Assembly (NCBI GenBank): GCA_003138515.1
Contig: PLGG01000035.1
Coordinates: 61,766 to 125,765 of the forward strand
Length of the DNA: 64,000 bases
DNA from: Acidobacteriaceae bacterium
GTDB taxonomy: Bacteria > Acidobacteriota > Terriglobia > Terriglobales > Acidobacteriaceae
Direction: 5' to 3'
The position numbers and the translations under genes were made by a program. The notes beneath the pieces are model-generated. The model did no database searches. It was not told the origin of the DNA and saw only the letters and a program-made list of their open reading frames with translations. This document shows, one piece after another, positions 60,597 through 64,000 of the stretch. Each line of letters begins with the position of its first letter. Within the stretch, counting starts at the first letter, position 1.

Positions 60597-63500
60597 GTGC
60601 GCTACCATTTCAGCGTGAGCTCTTCCACGTTTGCCATCCTCTCCAATCCCACACCGCTCGCCCATGAGCAATTCTCGGCTCACCGTGAGCTTGAGGCCCT
60701 GCTGAAGAAATCGCTTCGCGGCGAGGTGCGCTTCGATCTTGGCTCGCGCGCGCTTTATGCTTCCGATGCATCGAACTACCGCCAGCTTCCGATCGGCGTC
60801 ATTTTTCCGCGCGACGCGGCCGACGTTGAGGCCGCCCTGGCCGTCTGCCACGCCACGGGCGCTGCCGTTCTTCCGCGCGGCGCGGGTACCAGCCTCGCCG
60901 GCCAGTGTGTCAACGTAGCCGTCGTCTTTGACTACTCGCGTCACATGAACGCGCTCTCTTCGATTGATCCCGACGCAAAAACTGCCCGCGTTGAACCCGG
61001 CATCGTTCTCGATCGCCTTCGCGACGCCGCCGAGCTCCACCACCTCACCTACGCCCCCGATCCAGCCACGCATTCCCGCTGCACCCTCGGCGGCATGATC
61101 GGCAACAACAGTTGCGGCGTCCATGGCCTGCTCGGCGGCAAAGTCGTTGACAACGTCGAATCGCTCGACATCGTCCTCTACGACGGCACGCGAATGACCG
61201 TCGGTGCCACTCCGCCCGAGCGCCTCAACTCTCTCATCCGCACCGGCGGCCGCGTCGGTCAAATCTACTCCGGCCTCGCGCGCATCCGTGACCGCTATGC
61301 CTCCCTCGTCCGCGAAAAGTTTCCTCGCATTCCGCGCCGCGTCTCCGGCTACAACCTCGACGAGCTCCTGCCCGAAAACAGATTCAATGTCGCACGCGCG
61401 CTGGTCGGCTCTGAGGGCACCTGCGCCAACGTCGTCTCCGCCACTCTGAACCTCACCGCCAGCCCGCCCTTCCGCGTGCTCACCGTGCTTGCCTTCAACG
61501 ATCCCTTCCTCTCCGCCGACGCGGTCCCGCTCGCCCTCGAGCACAAGCCCATCGGGCTTGAAGGCTTCGATTTTCTACTGATCGACTTCATGCGCCGCAA
61601 GGGCCTCGCGCTGCGCGAACTCGACCAGCTTCCCCCCGGGGTAGGCTTCTTGCTCGTCGAAATGGGCGCATGGTCCGCTGAAGAAGCCAGCGCCAAAGCC
61701 GACGATCTAGCGCACGCATCGCAGTCGTGGCCGTCGCCGCCGGTCGCTCACATCTGCGCGCCCGACGAGGCCGCGGCAGTGTGGCACGTGCGCGAATCCG
61801 CGCTTGGCGCAATGGTCTTCGTGCCCGGCGAGCCCGATCGCTGGGAAGGTTGGGAGGACGCGGCCGTTCCGCCCGGGCGCCTCGGCGACTATCTGCGCGC
61901 CATCAGCCGGCTCATGGCAGAGTACGGCTTCCGCAGCCCGCTTTACGGCCACTATGGGCAGGGCTGCGTGCACACCCGCATCAACTTCGACTTTCGCAGC
62001 ACCGAGGGCATTCGCATCTTCCGCGAGTTCATCGAGCGCGCCGCTGAAGTCGTGCTCTCCTTCGGCGGTTCGCTCTCCGGCGAGCACGGCGACGGTCAGG
62101 CGCGCGCCGCTCTGCTTCCGAAAATGTTTGGGCCAGAGCTCATCGATGCCTTCCGCGAATTCAAAGCGCTCTGGGACCCGGACAACCGCATGAATCCCGG
62201 CAAGCTTTCAGACGCCGTGCGTGTCTACGACCCCACGGAAAACCTGCGCCACCCACTAACAGTGGGTGCCCCATCCGTACCGGCCGCGCATGTGGGTGCC
62301 CCTGGTCCGGGGTCCCCACTGACAGGTCCACGTCCGTGGGGTGGTGATCCCTCGCACTCGGAGACCAGGGAGACACATTTAGCATTTGCAATGGACAACG
62401 GCTCATTCGAACGCGCCACCGAGCGGTGCGTCGGCGTCGGCGCGTGCCGCAACACGGAAGGCGGCGTAATGTGTCCCAGTTACCGCGCCACCGGCGAGGA
62501 GCAGCACTCCACTCGCGGCCGCGCTCATCTGTTGTCGGAGATGCTCGTCGGAGCCCTCCGCGACGAAGGCTTTCAAAGCCGCGCCGTCGACGAAGCCCTC
62601 GACCTCTGCTTGAGTTGCAAGGCCTGCAAATCCGAATGTCCAGTCCAGGTGGATATGGCCGCCTACAAGTCGGAGTTTCTCGCACAGCGCTACAATGGCC
62701 GCCTGCACCCGCTCCACCACTACATCTTCGGATTCGCCGACCGCCTTGCCCGCTACGGCGCGCTCGCCCCGTCCCTCACCAATGCGATCTTGACCGGCCC
62801 GCTCTTGAGCCCCCTCGTCAAGCGCATCGCCGGCGTAGCCCGCGAACGTAAGTTGCCTCGCCTCGCGGCCATGAGCTTTCAAAAGTCCCGATCAGCCGCG
62901 CGGAAATCCTTAAGAGCTCCCACCAATCCAGTCCAAAAGTCTGCCCCACCGCAGGTGGTGGTGCTGTGGACCGACACATGGAACAACTACTATCACCCGC
63001 AATCGCTTTCCGCCGCCGAAGCCGTCCTCACTCAAGCCGGATTTCAGGTCGAAGTCCCGCGCGGCCACATCTGCTGCGGTCGCCCGCTCTACGACTTCGG
63101 TCTTCTCGGCGCGGCCCGCTCCTATCTCTCGCGCATCCTCGACCGCATGGCTCCGCAAATTGAGGCTGGCATGCCCTTCATCTTCCTCGAGCCGAGCTGC
63201 GCCAGCGTCTTCAAAGATGAACTGCCGGAGCTCTTCCCGAATGATCCGCGCGCCCGGTTCTTGAGCCGGCAAGTCTGGCTGCTCCCTGACTGGCTCGCTG
63301 ATCGCGCGCCCGAATTTGCCGCCGGCCGCCTTCAAGGCGCGCACATCCTCATTCACGGCCACTGCCATCACAAGGCCGTCTTCGGCGGTCCGGCCAGCGA
63401 AATCGCGCTGCTCCGCAAAGCCGGCGCCACAGTCGAGTCCATCCAGGCTGGCTGCTGCGGAATGGCCGGCCCCTTCGGCTTCGAAGCCGGCAAATTCGAG

Positions 63501-63674
63501 ATCTCCAAAACCATCGCCAACCAGGGCCTGCTGCCCGCAGTTCAATCCGCCGGCCCGGCCACCATCATCCTCGCCGACGGTTTCAGTTGCCGCGAGCAGA
63601 TCGCGCAGTTGTCCTCTCGCCAGGCCCTCCATTTCGCCGAACTTTTTGTCCATTCTTGCGCCTGCGGCGAATGA
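60597..63674 (+). CDS. Fused FAD-linked oxidase and Fe-S (GlcD/GlcF-type) dehydrogenase
   Basis: 1025 residues from GTG at 60597 (GTG at 60615 also possible). N-terminal FAD_binding_4 domain (about 30-545: LPRGAGTSLAGQCVNVAVVF, LGGMIGNNSCGVHG, GHYGQGCVHTRINFDF, SGEHGDGQARAALLPKMFGP), then a ferredoxin part (about 600-700: CVGVGACRNTEGGVMCPSY, CLSCKACKSECPVQ) and two CCG domains (CCGRPLYDFG, GCCGMAGPFGF) that bind Fe-S and hand on electrons. Oxidises a 2-hydroxyacid such as lactate, glycolate or 2-hydroxyglutarate. Residues about 550-595 are an extra, repeat-derived linker between the two halves. Confidence 0.93.
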   Translation: MRYHFSVSSSTFAILSNPTPLAHEQFSAHRELEALLKKSLRGEVRFDLGSRALYASDASNYRQLPIGVIFPRDAADVEAALAVCHATGAAVLPRGAGTSLAGQCVNVAVVFDYSRHMNALSSIDPDAKTARVEPGIVLDRLRDAAELHHLTYAPDPATHSRCTLGGMIGNNSCGVHGLLGGKVVDNVESLDIVLYDGTRMTVGATPPERLNSLIRTGGRVGQIYSGLARIRDRYASLVREKFPRIPRRVSGYNLDELLPENRFNVARALVGSEGTCANVVSATLNLTASPPFRVLTVLAFNDPFLSADAVPLALEHKPIGLEGFDFLLIDFMRRKGLALRELDQLPPGVGFLLVEMGAWSAEEASAKADDLAHASQSWPSPPVAHICAPDEAAAVWHVRESALGAMVFVPGEPDRWEGWEDAAVPPGRLGDYLRAISRLMAEYGFRSPLYGHYGQGCVHTRINFDFRSTEGIRIFREFIERAAEVVLSFGGSLSGEHGDGQARAALLPKMFGPELIDAFREFKALWDPDNRMNPGKLSDAVRVYDPTENLRHPLTVGAPSVPAAHVGAPGPGSPLTGPRPWGGDPSHSETRETHLAFAMDNGSFERATERCVGVGACRNTEGGVMCPSYRATGEEQHSTRGRAHLLSEMLVGALRDEGFQSRAVDEALDLCLSCKACKSECPVQVDMAAYKSEFLAQRYNGRLHPLHHYIFGFADRLARYGALAPSLTNAILTGPLLSPLVKRIAGVARERKLPRLAAMSFQKSRSAARKSLRAPTNPVQKSAPPQVVVLWTDTWNNYYHPQSLSAAEAVLTQAGFQVEVPRGHICCGRPLYDFGLLGAARSYLSRILDRMAPQIEAGMPFIFLEPSCASVFKDELPELFPNDPRARFLSRQVWLLPDWLADRAPEFAAGRLQGAHILIHGHCHHKAVFGGPASEIALLRKAGATVESIQAGCCGMAGPFGFEAGKFEISKTIANQGLLPAVQSAGPATIILADGFSCREQIAQLSSRQALHFAELFVHSCACGE
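62245..62370. repeat. Repeat insertion within the FAD/Fe-S oxidase gene
   Basis: CACCCACTAACAGTGGGTGCC (palindromic), CATGTGGGTGCCCCTGGTCC and GGGGTCCCCACTGACAG: related G/C blocks in frame, coding for a Pro/Gly/His-rich linker. Confidence 0.7.
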
Positions 63675-63787
63675 TCCACACCTTTACAGCGCGGTGAATC
63701 AGCGGCACCGGGCCGGTTTGCGGTAAACTGGACAGGTTTGGTAGTCTCAGGCATTCGTTAAGCGCAGTGCAACGAGGAGGTTTTGTC

Positions 63788-64000
63788 ATGGCAGAAGATA
63801 GCAAGTCTTACGGTTTGGCTTGGTTTTTGGCCGGATTAGGTGTCGGCGCTCTTGTCGGCATTCTTTATGCGCCGAAGAGCGGCAAGGAAACGCGCGAGGA
63901 CATCGCCTCGGGAGCCCGTGAGAGCGCGGAGTACCTCCGTGCGCGTACGCGCGAGGCTGCGGAGAACGTCAGCGCCATCGTCGATCGCGGCAAGGAGCAG
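63788..64000 (+). CDS. YtxH-domain stress protein (3' partial)
   Basis: First 71 residues; the window ends inside the gene. GAGGAGG is 7 nt before the ATG. One transmembrane helix with the YtxH motif (LAWFLAGLGVGALVGILYAP, KSGKETREDI) and the start of an amphipathic Ala/Glu/Arg helix (ARESAEYLRARTREAAENVS) typical of YtxH/gas-vesicle-like or LEA-like proteins. The family is linked to general stress, function not settled. Confidence 0.88.
   Translation, partial: MAEDSKSYGLAWFLAGLGVGALVGILYAPKSGKETREDIASGARESAEYLRARTREAAENVSAIVDRGKEQ

Noticed and set aside
1..64000. tRNA or rRNA genes
   Set aside because: No cloverleaf with a GTTC-type T arm and acceptor stem, nor conserved rRNA segment, was found in the gaps by eye.

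Overview
The window is a high-GC chromosomal segment that looks like Acidobacteriota, most likely class Terriglobia. The grounds are gene content (ImuA-ImuB-DnaE2 mutasome, fused GlcD/GlcF-type oxidase, many secreted proteins with Sec signals or lipoboxes) and dense short repeats, some translated in-frame, including a peptide of the PTLRCAKDGAPA type that I associate with this phylum. No rRNA, tRNA or CRISPR array was seen. The taxonomic call is inference; no marker gene settles it.

Layout. 1-9.3 kb is mostly housekeeping: Rrf2 regulator and A-type Fe-S carrier, an SGNH hydrolase, gatB, a LysW-like zinc protein with a carboxypeptidase-regulatory-like protein, a rhomboid-fold protein without its catalytic residues, fabD, an oligopeptidase B-like protease, and a Phd/PIN toxin-antitoxin pair. 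9.3-18.8 kb holds TPM/LemA, an RsbW/RsbV-like partner-switching pair, an MgtE_N-CBS protein, an ArsR/SRPBCC operon with a clear palindromic operator, a nitronate monooxygenase-like enzyme, an Nramp-related transporter with magnesium-type site residues, a Nudix hydrolase and a HAD phosphatase. 18.9-31.8 kb has a CNNM/CorC protein, envelope proteins, two HAD phosphatases, an AbrB/Doc toxin-antitoxin pair, an OmpA-like protein, a DnaC/IstB-like ATPase, dusB, a DUF1801 gene preceded by a 27-codon ORF that resembles the DusB N-terminus, an Imm33-like protein and rpmE.

32.0-38.0 kb is the imuA-imuB-dnaE2 cassette, preceded by a candidate direct-repeat SOS box. 38.2-48.3 kb is an odd locus: a phage-type terminase large subunit, a secreted 2499-residue tail-spike-like beta-helix protein and a small acidic protein, without any other phage gene. 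48.6-53.1 kb is a visibly AT-richer island with a secreted trypsin-like protease, an OLD-like AAA ATPase coupled to a DUF3226 TOPRIM protein (a PARIS-like two-gene defence candidate), a small basic protein and an IS1595-family transposase. 53.2-64 kb returns to core content: an S9 peptidase, a large lipoprotein, a VOC-lumazine synthase fusion with nusB, a lipoprotein, a fused FAD/Fe-S oxidase and a YtxH protein cut by the window end.

Two repeat families run through the window: locus-specific 7-8 bp degenerate tandem repeats, mainly at gene ends, and hairpin repeats with a GGGCTTYAGCCC core. At least six enzymes (oligopeptidase B, DusB, DnaE2, ImuB, S9 peptidase, FAD/Fe-S oxidase) contain extra segments that read as such repeats inserted in frame.
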